Assembly (NCBI GenBank): GCA_049487715.1
Contig: CP150568.1
Location: 124,001 to 188,000 of the forward strand
Source: Pycnococcus provasolii
Lineage: Eukaryota > Chlorophyta > Pseudoscourfieldiophyceae > Pseudoscourfieldiales
DNA length: 64,000 nt
Direction of reading: 5' to 3'
The translations under genes and the position numbers were made by a program. Below, piece by piece: positions 29,813-39,403 of this stretch; within the stretch, counting starts at the first letter, position 1; every line of letters begins with the position of its first letter. Under the pieces are notes generated by a model. That model saw nothing but the letters and a program-made list of their open reading frames with translations, had not been told where the DNA came from and made no database searches.

Positions 29813-30299
29813 CTTTTCCCCGTCATTAGCCTCTTGTTCAGGAAGTCAACGGTGTGGAGTTTTCGCGAACGTCAATTGAGCTTCCAGGTGCGTTCGTCCA
29901 GGGTGCAAGTTGATGAGCGAACGCGAATAACGATAGCAGTGCTGGCAATGGATGGTCGCATCAAACTGAGCAACCTCTCCCTAGGTGGTGGCGGCTTTCC
30001 CGCCACCGCTGAAGCCGAAGCCACATCGGAAACAGCATTGGACGGTAGACAGAGAACGGGGCGTGACTGCGATCGTCTCCCCAGACGCCAGGCGCGCCGC
30101 AGAACATGATAGGCGTAGAGCGAAGCACAAAGACCCCGTTCGCCCCGCGAATCGCTAGGCAGGGTGGGCTCCGCGAGACGAAAGTTCCCACCACGCTTGA
30201 TCCTCCTCGCAAACTGGCGAGAGCTGGAGGTCCAATCAGCAGCCGTTTGTAAGCATTATCAGTAGCACGCCGGCCGACCAGCGTTCTTCCAACGATACT

Positions 30300-30857
30300 T
30301 CACGCGTCCAGTAGAGCGCAGTGAGCTTGAGGATCGCCATGCGTGACATAAGCATTCTCAACATCTGAAGATTGCGCTCCCGAGCGCGAATTGCGCGCGT
30401 AAATACCCTCGCCTGTGCCCGTGGTGGCGTCGATCCATATGTCATACACATGGCGGTAAACATTATCGCACCAGAGGTTGAACAGATCAGCATCTACATG
30501 TCCTTGAGCATGGCGGAAAGAGGTCCAATTTTCCACCGGGTCCGTAGCGACTTGTGCTTGCGCTTCAGAGGGACCTGCCCATTCCTCAGAGCCTGAGGTC
30601 GATCTGTGAACGGCGCTGTCGTGCAGCATATACTCCTGCCAAAGGGTCCATCCGCAGCCCTGCTCGTGCCCAAGTATGGAAACTTCTCGAAGAAGCCACA
30701 TCCCCAATGTGGAAGGGGCTCTCCGCGACATTCCCATCCGGGGCCTCTTGGCCAGAAAATCTACGCCGCGCGTGGAGATGGGGGGTAGATACGTACCTGT
30801 TTTCTGCGCTTGGCGCATATCGCTCACCTGCTCCTTTAGCTCCGCCACCACCTTCAT
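30300..30857 (-). CDS. Retroelement ORF of unknown function, gag-like position (185 aa)
   Basis: An ORF in the 5' half of the element starting MKVVAELKEQVSDM, with a coiled-coil-like opening and Trp-rich middle. It overlaps no recognised domain. Its position before the RT region suggests a structural (gag-like) or linker segment. It could be an exon-like fragment of a longer frame. Confidence 0.4.
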   Translation of the reverse strand: MKVVAELKEQVSDMRQAQKTGTYLPPISTRGVDFLAKRPRMGMSRRAPSTLGMWLLREVSILGHEQGCGWTLWQEYMLHDSAVHRSTSGSEEWAGPSEAQAQVATDPVENWTSFRHAQGHVDADLFNLWCDNVYRHVYDIWIDATTGTGEGIYARNSRSGAQSSDVENAYVTHGDPQAHCALLDA

Positions 30858-32159
30858 AGGCGTTCCACCACAGCGGTTTCTTCGCCGTTCCCATTAGGGC
30901 AGAGGAGGCGCCTCCGGTGCGGCGAGGCGCCCATTGGGGGCGCTGAGGAGTTCCCCGGCGGCGCTTCGGCGCGGCCGAGCTAGCTTGCCCTTGAACTCCA
31001 GCTGATTCCTCCGAGAGTTGCCGCAACTGCTCGCTCCCTTCCGCCGAATTCTCTTGCTCCGATGGAACCGGTACTCGTGCAATGCTGCCATGAGGCGTGA
31101 CTCAGACTCCTGGAGGCGGTAGGCTGAGACAAGCCTTACCCAGTTTGCGTATCCGCGGCGCGTCCCACTCCTGGAAGATGGTTCCCATTTAGGCTCCGGA
31201 GCAGATCGGCCGTCAGTACCCGGATTGAGATCTTTCATCAGGCTGGTCAGGCGCGCTGCGCACGGCGACGCTCGGCGGTAGGCGTCTGACCAGAAGCCTC
31301 TTCCATTGCGGTCGCAGCCGCCTCCAGATCAAAACGCAGCTTGCTAGTGCCTTCCTTGACGAGCGCCTTCAGCTTCTCCTCTTCCCCAGGAGGGGAAGCA
31401 TTGGCACCTTTCCGAACCCGAATTTCGGGAGGTGCTCAGGATCGCCCCGACGAGCTCGTGCGACTGTCCCCGGGACAAGCGGTTTAGGTCTCGCCGTTCC
31501 GGTGGTGCCCGATGATATAGCCGAATCCTCCAAATGTAAGCTCCTGCCCCGCCACCACTGCCGAGCGTTTCCTCTCGCCAGCTGGCCGCACGCTGTCGAG
31601 TTCCGCGACAAGGAAAAAGGGGCTAGCAGGTAGCGCGACAAACCGTATTTTCCTTTCGCCAGGTCGGAGTACTGGATGACATTTAACATCAGCGGTACCG
31701 CCCCCATGTAAATGCAGTCGGAGCATACCGGAGTGTAACTGAGCTGCACTTTCTCAAGCCCAGCGTCACCAGGCCGAGCTTTTCCAGCTGGACGCTCACG
31801 ACTCCACGGCACGATGCCTCCGCAGCCCACGCAAGACGAGATGTTATCCCTGTCCACGGGCGAGCTACCATTGATGCGATGCACACCTCCAGCTTGGCGT
31901 GCGGTCGGCGCGTTCCCAAGCAGACGGCCAGCAGCGATGTCACTGCCCGAGTGACCGTGGCGACCACACCGGAAGCCAACACAAGTTGTGGTGCCTTGGC
32001 TGGATTTGGAGCATCGCGTTATGGCTTTTTCGTTCGCTCGCACGTACAGCTTCCCGCACTCCGGCAGTATCTGCCCAAACACGCGATGGAACGCATTTCA
32101 GCATCTTGCATCGTCCGGTGTCCTTTGCTCGAACGTACTGCACGCATCCACCCACACTT

Positions 32160-32693
32160 TCAGGCACAAAGTGTCTTTTGCGAAAAGAACTTGGTCAGCG
32201 TCTCCAGGGGGCGTAACCCCTCGTCGTGCGTACTCTCAGTATACTTGCTAGCATATTTCTCGTCGTTCTCCGCGAGGACGGCAAAGTTTTCCAAAGCTCT
32301 ACCTCCATCCTCGATGAACTTACCAACATCAGTGGATACCACGAGTAGGTCGTCTACGGTATATTCGGTATCAATCTGTAATGAACTCAAGTATTCCCAA
32401 TCGATGCGCTCGTGCAAGTTGGCGAAGATGTTACCCTCGTCCACCGGAGACAACGTAGTGGTTCCGCAACTCGCCAAGAGGCGCGAAACCCTACCCACGC
32501 GCTCCACAAGAGCGCCAGGTGGTGCAGGGAGAGCTAAAAAAGCTCCAGCACCTTGCACGATTAATGACTCCGTAAGCGTATCCGTCTGGCCTTCTCCTTG
32601 TAAGGCCAAATACGTACCAGCTGACGGAGATAGAAGGCCCAGCCCCTTGGGCTGGGTCGATGAAACATCAGACGCCATAGGCGTCGCAGCCAT
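32160..32693 (-). CDS. Retroelement first ORF, gag-like (177 aa)
   Basis: Starts with the ATG at 32693-32691, exactly at the inner edge of repeat A1, so it is the element's first ORF. Ser/Leu/Ala-rich start, then a helical middle and an acidic end (FIEDGGRALENFAVLAENDEKY). No conserved domain is recognised. By position it is the probable gag-like product. A plus-strand ORF over the same bases is its antisense shadow. Confidence 0.55.
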   Translation of the reverse strand: MAATPMASDVSSTQPKGLGLLSPSAGTYLALQGEGQTDTLTESLIVQGAGAFLALPAPPGALVERVGRVSRLLASCGTTTLSPVDEGNIFANLHERIDWEYLSSLQIDTEYTVDDLLVVSTDVGKFIEDGGRALENFAVLAENDEKYASKYTESTHDEGLRPLETLTKFFSQKTLCA

Positions 32694-32936
32694 GTTTACA
32701 AAAAAACTACTTCATCTCCTCCCTTCATGATTAAGCCATCTGCCCGGCTTGAAACCCAATTTCCCCTCAACAGCGGATCCCCTCCCTCCAGATCCAAGCT
32801 AGCTTAACCCTGTACCTACAAGGGTATTGGGTTCATTTCTCAGCTCAACGGCACAATGCCCATCCTCGTGAGCTCCTCAAACGCAAGGTTTACGCTCCAT
32901 CAGGCTAGAGCTCACACCCCGCTACCGCTCGTATAT
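32693..32936 (-). repeat. Retroelement repeat A1 (244 bp)
   Basis: Outer copy of the A repeat, forming the element's 5' end. Its last bases, TATAT, run straight into host AAAACC to make a TATA-box-like TATATAAAA at 32932-32940. Confidence 0.92.
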
Positions 32937-32940
32937 AAAA
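32932..32940 (+). promoter_or_regulatory. TATA-box-like sequence at the element/host junction
   Basis: TATATAAAA spans the end of repeat A1 and the host flank, about 155 bp upstream of the cathepsin ATG. It fits a core promoter for that gene. Use is inferred from sequence and position. Confidence 0.45.
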
Positions 32941-33093
32941 CCTTAATCTTAAGAAGGGCTAATTACCGCCAGATATCCTCGAAAAAACATATACCTTGCC
33001 CGATTCCATCATTCCCACACAAACAATCAGAAGAAGTGTGCGTTACTCATTCTTTTTTATTTTTTATTTTTTATTTTTAAGAGAACAAACGTG

Positions 33094-34392
33094 ATGTTTA
33101 GCCACGGCCTCTCTTTTCTTCTTATGGTGTGCGTTTTCACATGCGTTCCTACCTTGGCCGCGCGACAGGTATCTACGCTCGCGTCCGAGTCTGGAAAGAA
33201 AGGCGGGATGATGGCCAACACCGCCACGTCGACGGAGAAGCCGAAGCGATTCAACGAGTACGTCATCCCCAAAGGACACAAGAAAAGAGACGACTACACA
33301 CTGCCCATGCCGCGCGACTACGTCGAGAAAGGAAGCCTGCCAAAGAGCTTCAGCTGGGCGAACGTCAACGGACAGTCGCTCGTCACCAAGAGCCTGAACC
33401 AGCACATCCCGCAGTGTACGTTCCACATGCCTTGCCTGAGAAACGAACCAACGCGGATATCTGACAAAAGTGCCTCATATCCACACACAACAAATACGGA
33501 CAAAACAGACTGCGGAAGCTGCTGGGCGCACGGCGCGGCGTCCGCGCTCGCGGACCGCATCAAGATTGCGCGCAAGGGTGCCAACATTGACGTCAACCTC
33601 GCCATTCAGTACATCCTCAACTGCGGAACGGAGGTGGCAGGAAGCTGCCACGGCGGCTCGCACCACGGCGTCTACGAGTTTGTCAAGCAGCAGGGCTTCT
33701 GGCCATACGACACGTGCCTTCAGTACGAGGCGTGCTCGGCCGAGAGCACGGAGGGAAGGTGCTCTGCCGGCGACTACACGTGCAAGCCTATCAACACGTG
33801 CCGTACCTGCAGCACGTTCAGCTCTATGGGCGGCTTCTGCGGCGCCATCGACGTATTCCCGAACGCGACCATTGCCGAGTACGGCTCCGTGAGCGGCGAG
33901 GAGGACATGATGGTACGTCTTAATTTGAACCAAATATTCCGCGGCGGATATGCAACGACACCCAGGCAGTCACTAACAACCTCACACGCTAAACACTTAT
34001 GAATGAATGATCAGGCTGAAATTTACAAGCGCGGCCCCATTGCGTGCGGCGTTGACGCGACAAAGGCGCTGGACGAGTACACGGGCGGCGTTGTGAAGGA
34101 CAGCGGCGAGATGATCAACCACATCATCAGCGTCATCGGCTGGGGTGAGGATCCGCAGGAGGGTCCGTACTGGATCATGAGGAACAGCTGGGGCGAGTAC
34201 TGGGGCGATATGGGATACGCGCGCATCGCTCGCAGCCGCGGCGCCGGCGCTCTGCAGATCCAGACTAACTGCGCGTGGGCGACGCCTGGCACGTGGACGG
34301 AGGTGAACGTGCCGTGCTACGAGGATGGCACGAACTGCGGCAGCAAGGCGCCCTCCGTCGGACGCTACGTCGACCCCGCGACGATGCTTTAA
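33094..34392 (+). CDS. Cathepsin Z/X-type papain-family cysteine protease, three exons
   Basis: A lysosomal or secreted C1A carboxypeptidase. Proposed CDS: join(33094..33415, 33509..33912, 34015..34392). Seen: signal peptide in the first 24 residues; a short propeptide; then the mature start [12 protein letters not shown]. Removing intron 1 yields [15 protein letters not shown], the HIP mini-loop plus catalytic Cys that define cathepsin Z. The catalytic His is in [11 protein letters not shown] and the Asn in NSWGEYWG. Intron 1 (93 bp, GTACG...ACAG) and intron 2 (102 bp, GTACG...TCAG, with a CTAAC branch-like site) both restore conserved sequence exactly. Intron 1 is a multiple of three without stops. 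The ATG at 33094 was chosen over the GTG just before it. Confidence 0.95.
33416..33508 (+). other. Cathepsin intron 1 (93 bp, in-frame readable)
   Basis: Donor GTACGT at 33416 and acceptor ACAG ending at 33508. Retention would add 31 residues just before the catalytic Cys without a stop. Splicing gives Q-Y-C-G-S-C-W across the junction, as in cathepsin Z. Confidence 0.9.
33913..34014 (+). other. Cathepsin intron 2 (102 bp)
   Basis: Donor GTACGT at 33913 and acceptor ATCAG ending at 34014, with a stop codon inside in the reading frame. Joining gives [15 protein letters not shown], matching the family. Confidence 0.92.
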
Positions 34393-35641
34393 AGAAGTGC
34401 TTGAAGATTGCGTGCGTGAGGTGGTTATTTTGATATTTTCAATATTCAAAAGTCGGTTGGCCGTTGGACTCAATATTTTGTGCTGTGTAACACACGCTCG
34501 TTCAGCTGACTAAAATGCTGAGTCAACAGTAGTATTCTAATCCCCTCGAGGCCTTCATCCCTAGACTACCTTAGTTAGTACTATGGGAAGCGTGCTTTCA
34601 CCGTTGAGCCGTTAACGGCCTGTTCCGTGTACACACGTGTTGACGTCAGCATGTTGCGTACCTATTTTATAAAATAAGCTCACTATTTCACCTCATTTCA
34701 GCGCCATTTGTTTATTGGCCTGCAGCATTTGCCCTTAAGCCCTAATAATCCTAACCCTAATCCTAGCCCTAAACCCTAACCCTAAACCCTAACCCTAAAC
34801 CCTAACCCTAAACCCTAACCCTAAACCCTAACCCTAAACCCTAACCCTAAACCCTAACAGGTCCCTCTCCCCCTGCTGTAGTGCCGTCCCTCTGCCCTCA
34901 GGCTGCCTGGACGCTAGGCTGCTACTTCGGTAGGTCAGTACCAACTAGGTGGTCGTCTGCCCTCATATGGATGATAATAAAGGTTTTAAGGGAATTGGAG
35001 TCGAGTGGGACCTTCTTCCTTGCAAATTAACGGTCTTTTTCTCAAGCAAGCAGCACCGAGGCAGCTCTGCTCCTCTTTTGCATCGAGCTCGTCGCGACCT
35101 TCTCGCGTTTGACGAGAAAATGCAAGGCTCTTGACGAGGCATCCGGACTTCTTCTTTGGGTCCCGAGAAGCTGTTCTTCTTCCCTCATGAGAGGGAGCTT
35201 CTCATCAAGAAACAGCATGAGATCAGGACACCGGCTCCCACACAGACAACAGAAGTCTCGGCTAACACCAAGTACCAACGAGGGTTACCGAGCTCTGCAT
35301 AGAACTATAAGCCGTTCGCTTTCAGCTCGAAGGGGTCCCTCCAACTCGGCCTTGTCGGTGCTCGAACCCCTCCCTCCGAGGCTCCCGACCGGCCTCCTCT
35401 GGTTCCACGCCGGTTTCTTAAGGCCGGTTTTTTTAAGGCCGCGCTTAAGTCCCTTCCCTTAAGAAGGCTTGCTTAAGTTCATACTTTGTTGTGTGTGTGT
35501 GTGTTTGTCAACGTCTCGGCCTTCTCTTAATATTAACGGCTTGTATCGTTCGGGGGTGTTCCTTTTTATTTTTAGCCTACTTTTTAGCTTACTTCACGTG
35601 GAGCCCTGCATAAACAGTGTTACTTGTCAGGATAGGAAAAC
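34393..35641. other. Intergenic region, 1.25 kb, 5' of the LRR gene
   Basis: Contains the telomere-like 13-mer array (listed separately) and a stretch from 35400 to 35485 with four CTTAAG hexamers and TTAAGGCC repeats. Short ORFs near 35042-35462 show no domain. No gene is supported. Confidence 0.6.
34735..34858 (+). repeat. Telomere-like array alternating 7-mer and 6-mer units
   Basis: After a degenerate start, the array settles into CCCTAAACCCTAA repeated about seven times, that is a strict alternation of the plant-type 7-mer CCCTAAA with the 6-mer CCCTAA. It ends at AACAGG. Confidence 0.95.
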
Positions 35642-38600
35642 ATGGCGGCGTCGTCAGACAACACACGTTCTCGGCCGCCAACTTCTTCCATGGCGTCCGC
35701 AACGGCAGCCACGTCAGTCCAGCAGGACCTTGCCCTGCTGCGCTCAGGTCTCCACGACATCGGTGTGAATGCTAGCGGACGGGTGCCGGCGTATCTCGCT
35801 GTCACCGTGAACGCCATCGAGAAACCACAGAAGATTCAAAGCTTACGTGATGTCGCCTCGTTCCCCGCGCTGCAGAGACTGTTCTTGCCTGGAAACGCCA
35901 TCGACTCACTTGCGCCTCTCGCACAGCTCAAGAACGTCTCTGTCCTTGATGTCTCTGATAACCAGCTCAAAGGTGTGCTCTGCCCAGCGGTCGCTGGCAC
36001 CGACACGCCGCTCGGCGTGCCGCTGACAGTCAAGAGGCTGAACGTCAGCGGTAACCAGCTGGAAGGGGTCGACAGCCTAAGCCTGCTCGGGAGGTTGCGC
36101 GTCCTCGACGTCAGCCGAAACGATATCAAGGCGATCGACGGGTGTTTGCGAGCACCGAACCTCGAGCAACTAAGCGCCACGCACTGCAACCTGCAAACGC
36201 TGCTGACGCCGAACGGAAGAAAAACGCTCGTCGGAACCGCGAAGTGGCTCACAACTCTGGACATCAGTCACAACGAACTCACTAGCCTCGACGACGTCGT
36301 GGATATCGTCGCGCCACACGCGATGTTGTTTGGAGCCTTAAACCGAGCGCTCACCATATCTCGCGGCATGTCCGGCGGGGGACTCTCAGTCACAAGATTC
36401 GCAGTGGGCGCAACTGTTGACGATAGTAGCGCCGCCGACGACGACGAGAAGCGGCCGACGACCAATCAGACCGACAGGCCGACGTCAGCAGCGGACCCTT
36501 CGTGGTACACGATGCGCCTGCGAAAGCTCGTAGCGAGTCATAACCGCATCGCCGAGCTGACACCGAGCGAGCGACGCCTCAGACGTTTCAGCGGCCTGGC
36601 GGAGCTCGACCTCAGCTACAACCTCATCAGCGTACTGGAGGAGTGCGTGCCGCTGCACTTCATACAGACGATGCGCCACCTCTCGCTCGTGGGTAACCCG
36701 TGCGACAAGTGCGTCGACTATCGCATGCACGTGTTGTATATTTGCACTCGCATCAAAACGCTCGATGGACAGGATGCCACCGCCGAACAGAGGGTGCATG
36801 CCGTGAACCTGTACGGCGCGGATGCGAATGCTGAGGCGTCGATCCGACAAGGGTACTTCGCGCTGGAGCTGAGCGACTACGGTCGCTCGAAGCCTGCTCG
36901 CTCCGCAGCTCTGCCCGTTGCGGAGACGGCGCTGGCGGGACTAGAGGGGGACGCGACGCTTGAGCGTGCTGACGCTCACGTCGCGAGCCTTGCTGACAGC
37001 GACGTCGCAGCGGCGGCTGAAAATGGTGCCGCCGCACTCGCGCAGGTGATTTCTGGCCCGTTCAAGAACCAGGTGGAAATCACTCGCGCTTGCTACACAT
37101 GGCTGACCGTGCGCCTCAATCGCTCGCATATTGACCACGGAGACGTCACGATTCGCGACACTAGCTTGCCAATCCTTCTACCCGAATACGAAGTTGTGGA
37201 GAAGGCGCTCATGGACACGCGCCAGCCTTCAGGGCGTGCGCAGGACATTCTCGAGGGCAAGGCTCTAGAGTCGCCTGACAACCCGGAGGGATCCGTTCCG
37301 AGTCGGTCGCCGTTCACTGGGATGTGGTGCGAGCGCGCTTCCTTCGCGCTCATGGCCCTACTGAATCACCGTGGCGTGGAGTGCCGCATGGTATCAGGGT
37401 TTAGCAAAGCAGATCACAGCTGGCTACCCGGTGCGTCTCTCACCGTGCCAAACGGGTGCTGGCTCGGCGTGTGCACAGAAGGAAAGTGGCGGCTCATTGA
37501 TATGGCTGGCGCAGACCCAGAGGCGCCAGACCTTACATTCTATATGTCACCTCCCCACTTCATCTTCACGCGCCTGCCACTGCTCCAGCAGATGCAGCTC
37601 CTCGGCGGTGCGCCGCTTGTGACTGAGGACGGAGAGCCAGGTTCCGGTGAGCGCGAGACGAGTGCTCTCTCTTTGCCCAAGCCGGACGCAACGGTGGATC
37701 GCATCATGCACACCGGCCATGAACCTGAGGTAGGCGAGAATCCCGTCGAGCGCACATCAACAATGGGCCCTACTGGTGTTCTCAATAGGGACGAGTTCTG
37801 GCGCCGTGCGGCGTTGTATCCCTCTTTCTTTGCGTTGGGCATGACGCTCGTCGGTCACAATGGAATGGTCATGGGCGACATGCTGTGCGTGAAAGAGGAT
37901 GAGGTTGCAGTCGTTAAGGTTCAATTTCACGAGAAGGTTATGGGGTTGCAGCTGCACGTGTACGACGTCGAGCATGCTCTCCACACGGGCTTGGAGAGCT
38001 CCGACGTGAGCGCGGAGCTCCACGAAGCGGGGAGCCGCTGGGGCATTCCCGATGGATCGTTCGAGCCAGCAGATTCGTATGTACAGCCTTGCTCGAATAA
38101 GTCGTTAGCGAGTCAGAATGGCCCATGGATCTACGACCTCATGGTAGCGACGCACAAGCCGGAGCAGCTCGTCGTGCGTGTGACTGGCAACGTTTTAGGC
38201 GCCGGGCGAAAGCACGACATTGTCCTGCTCGAATTCCTGCTCAAAGTTGAGCCAGATGTTGGCAAACTAGAGCGTCAAGAGTCAATCCTCAATGCCACGG
38301 GTCCCACGATACCGCTTTCCGAGCCCAGCAGCCGTCCAACGACGGCGACGGAAGCATCCACCGCCACGACAGAATTCTCACGACCGGCCACGGCAGCTTC
38401 TGCTCAAGTTGTTGGTGATCTGGAGACTGTACCAGAGGTTGTACAGGCGGAGGAAGTTCCGATGCCCGCGCCTGAGGAAGCTGCAGAAAAGGACGATGAG
38501 GATGACGATGAGGACGACGATGAGGAGGAGGAGGAGGAGGAGGAGGAGGCACCAGCCCCCGCCCCCGCCCCTGCGGCGGAGGAGGAAGAGCCGTCGGATG

Positions 38601-39403
38601 AGCCACACGCACATGATGTACGCATGCTCCTGACGAAGGATACACTTGCAAGGGATTCGAACGAATTCTTTGCAAAAGAAAGGGAAGAGACACCTCTTCA
38701 AGCTGGAAAAGGCATTCTTGACGAGTTGCCTCATGAATTGCCGAGAATATTCCGGCCACCTTCCTTTCCGCGACTTAGCCCGATGGTGACGTGCTGCGAT
38801 CTTCGCCTGATTTCGCCGCTCACAGGCGAATTGGAGGCTGAAAAGACGTTTTCTTTTGAAATATGTTTTCCGCAAGCTTCGCAGATGCTCGCTCGCTCAG
38901 GGCATACGACAATCGAATTTGACCCTCCGGATCCGCTGGCAGGCAAGATGACATTCACGAAAGAATTCGTGTGCCCAGGCAAACATTCATTCACAGACTG
39001 TCCACCGCCGCTCACCATTTGGGCTGATGTCTACGGCCCGTCTCGCGGCGTATTCCCCGTGATGACGTACCACGTCGAACCTGCTATTGAGGCTTTCACC
39101 ATCACAGATGTCCCTGCTCTCGTTGAGCCTTCGGAGTTAATGTTGAAGAAGCACAAGGAGCTGAGAAAGCTCCGAAAGAAGTTCAACAAGATGGATCGCA
39201 ACAGCGACGGTGAGGTTGACCACCGCGAGCTCTTGCTAGCGCTTCGCGCTGACAATAGCATCGCGGATATTCTTTCCATGCCGTCGAAAGTCAAGGCATC
39301 GGACGGCACACGTCAGACATTCGACGACGTGTTCAAGTCTATGGATAAGGACGCGAGTGGCACGATCAGTTGGGCTGAATTTGCGCATGCCTTAGGCTAC
39401 TGA
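35642..39403 (+). CDS. LRR / transglutaminase-like / EF-hand protein (1253 aa)
   Basis: A multidomain protein from ATG 35642. Seen: SDS22-type leucine-rich repeats about 60-370 (LQRLFLPGNAID, VLDVSDNQL, TLDISHNEL, ELDLSYNLIS); a transglutaminase/KY-peptidase-like domain about 460-665 with Cys563 (MWCERASFAL) and Asp620 (GKWRLIDMAG); a beta-rich region; an acidic run near 960-985; a second beta-rich segment; and two EF hands at the C-terminus (DRNSDGEVDHRE near 1183 and DKDASGTISWAE near 1235). In KY-type domains a His precedes Trp in the HxW motif; the aligned position here is Cys606 (NGCWLGV), so the enzyme is probably inactive. Calcium-regulated scaffold is a reasonable inference; axonemal proteins sometimes have this mix. 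Confidence 0.85.
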   Translation: MAASSDNTRSRPPTSSMASATAATSVQQDLALLRSGLHDIGVNASGRVPAYLAVTVNAIEKPQKIQSLRDVASFPALQRLFLPGNAIDSLAPLAQLKNVSVLDVSDNQLKGVLCPAVAGTDTPLGVPLTVKRLNVSGNQLEGVDSLSLLGRLRVLDVSRNDIKAIDGCLRAPNLEQLSATHCNLQTLLTPNGRKTLVGTAKWLTTLDISHNELTSLDDVVDIVAPHAMLFGALNRALTISRGMSGGGLSVTRFAVGATVDDSSAADDDEKRPTTNQTDRPTSAADPSWYTMRLRKLVASHNRIAELTPSERRLRRFSGLAELDLSYNLISVLEECVPLHFIQTMRHLSLVGNPCDKCVDYRMHVLYICTRIKTLDGQDATAEQRVHAVNLYGADANAEASIRQGYFALELSDYGRSKPARSAALPVAETALAGLEGDATLERADAHVASLADSDVAAAAENGAAALAQVISGPFKNQVEITRACYTWLTVRLNRSHIDHGDVTIRDTSLPILLPEYEVVEKALMDTRQPSGRAQDILEGKALESPDNPEGSVPSRSPFTGMWCERASFALMALLNHRGVECRMVSGFSKADHSWLPGASLTVPNGCWLGVCTEGKWRLIDMAGADPEAPDLTFYMSPPHFIFTRLPLLQQMQLLGGAPLVTEDGEPGSGERETSALSLPKPDATVDRIMHTGHEPEVGENPVERTSTMGPTGVLNRDEFWRRAALYPSFFALGMTLVGHNGMVMGDMLCVKEDEVAVVKVQFHEKVMGLQLHVYDVEHALHTGLESSDVSAELHEAGSRWGIPDGSFEPADSYVQPCSNKSLASQNGPWIYDLMVATHKPEQLVVRVTGNVLGAGRKHDIVLLEFLLKVEPDVGKLERQESILNATGPTIPLSEPSSRPTTATEASTATTEFSRPATAASAQVVGDLETVPEVVQAEEVPMPAPEEAAEKDDEDDDEDDDEEEEEEEEEAPAPAPAPAAEEEEPSDEPHAHDVRMLLTKDTLARDSNEFFAKEREETPLQAGKGILDELPHELPRIFRPPSFPRLSPMVTCCDLRLISPLTGELEAEKTFSFEICFPQASQMLARSGHTTIEFDPPDPLAGKMTFTKEFVCPGKHSFTDCPPPLTIWADVYGPSRGVFPVMTYHVEPAIEAFTITDVPALVEPSELMLKKHKELRKLRKKFNKMDRNSDGEVDHRELLLALRADNSIADILSMPSKVKASDGTRQTFDDVFKSMDKDASGTISWAEFAHALGY

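Larger units (their letters stand above)
24294..32936 (-). mobile_element. Tyrosine-recombinase retrotransposon with split direct repeats (Kangaroo/PAT type)
   Basis: An 8.64-kb element read on the minus strand. Seen: two distinct direct repeats, A (244 bp, at 32693-32936 and 24452-24695, one visible mismatch) and B (142 bp, at 24695-24836 and 24294-24435). In element orientation the order is A1 - body - B1 - A2 - B2, the split-direct-repeat layout known from Volvox Kangaroo and nematode PAT elements of the DIRS order. The body carries an RNase H segment, then a methyltransferase-like segment, then a tyrosine recombinase, in the family order, plus gag-like ORFs at the 5' end. There is no obvious target duplication, as expected for recombinase integration. 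Coding frames are broken in several places. I could not recognise the reverse-transcriptase catalytic motif by eye. Confidence 0.88.

Noticed and set aside
31879-32730. 283-codon plus-strand ORF in the retroelement
   Set aside because: It lies antisense to the first retroelement ORF, which starts exactly at the A1 repeat edge, and shows no domain.
24294-32936. Classic LTR retrotransposon
   Set aside because: The A copies alone look like LTRs, but the interleaved B copies, the recombinase motifs and the lack of an integrase or target duplication fit the split-direct-repeat class.
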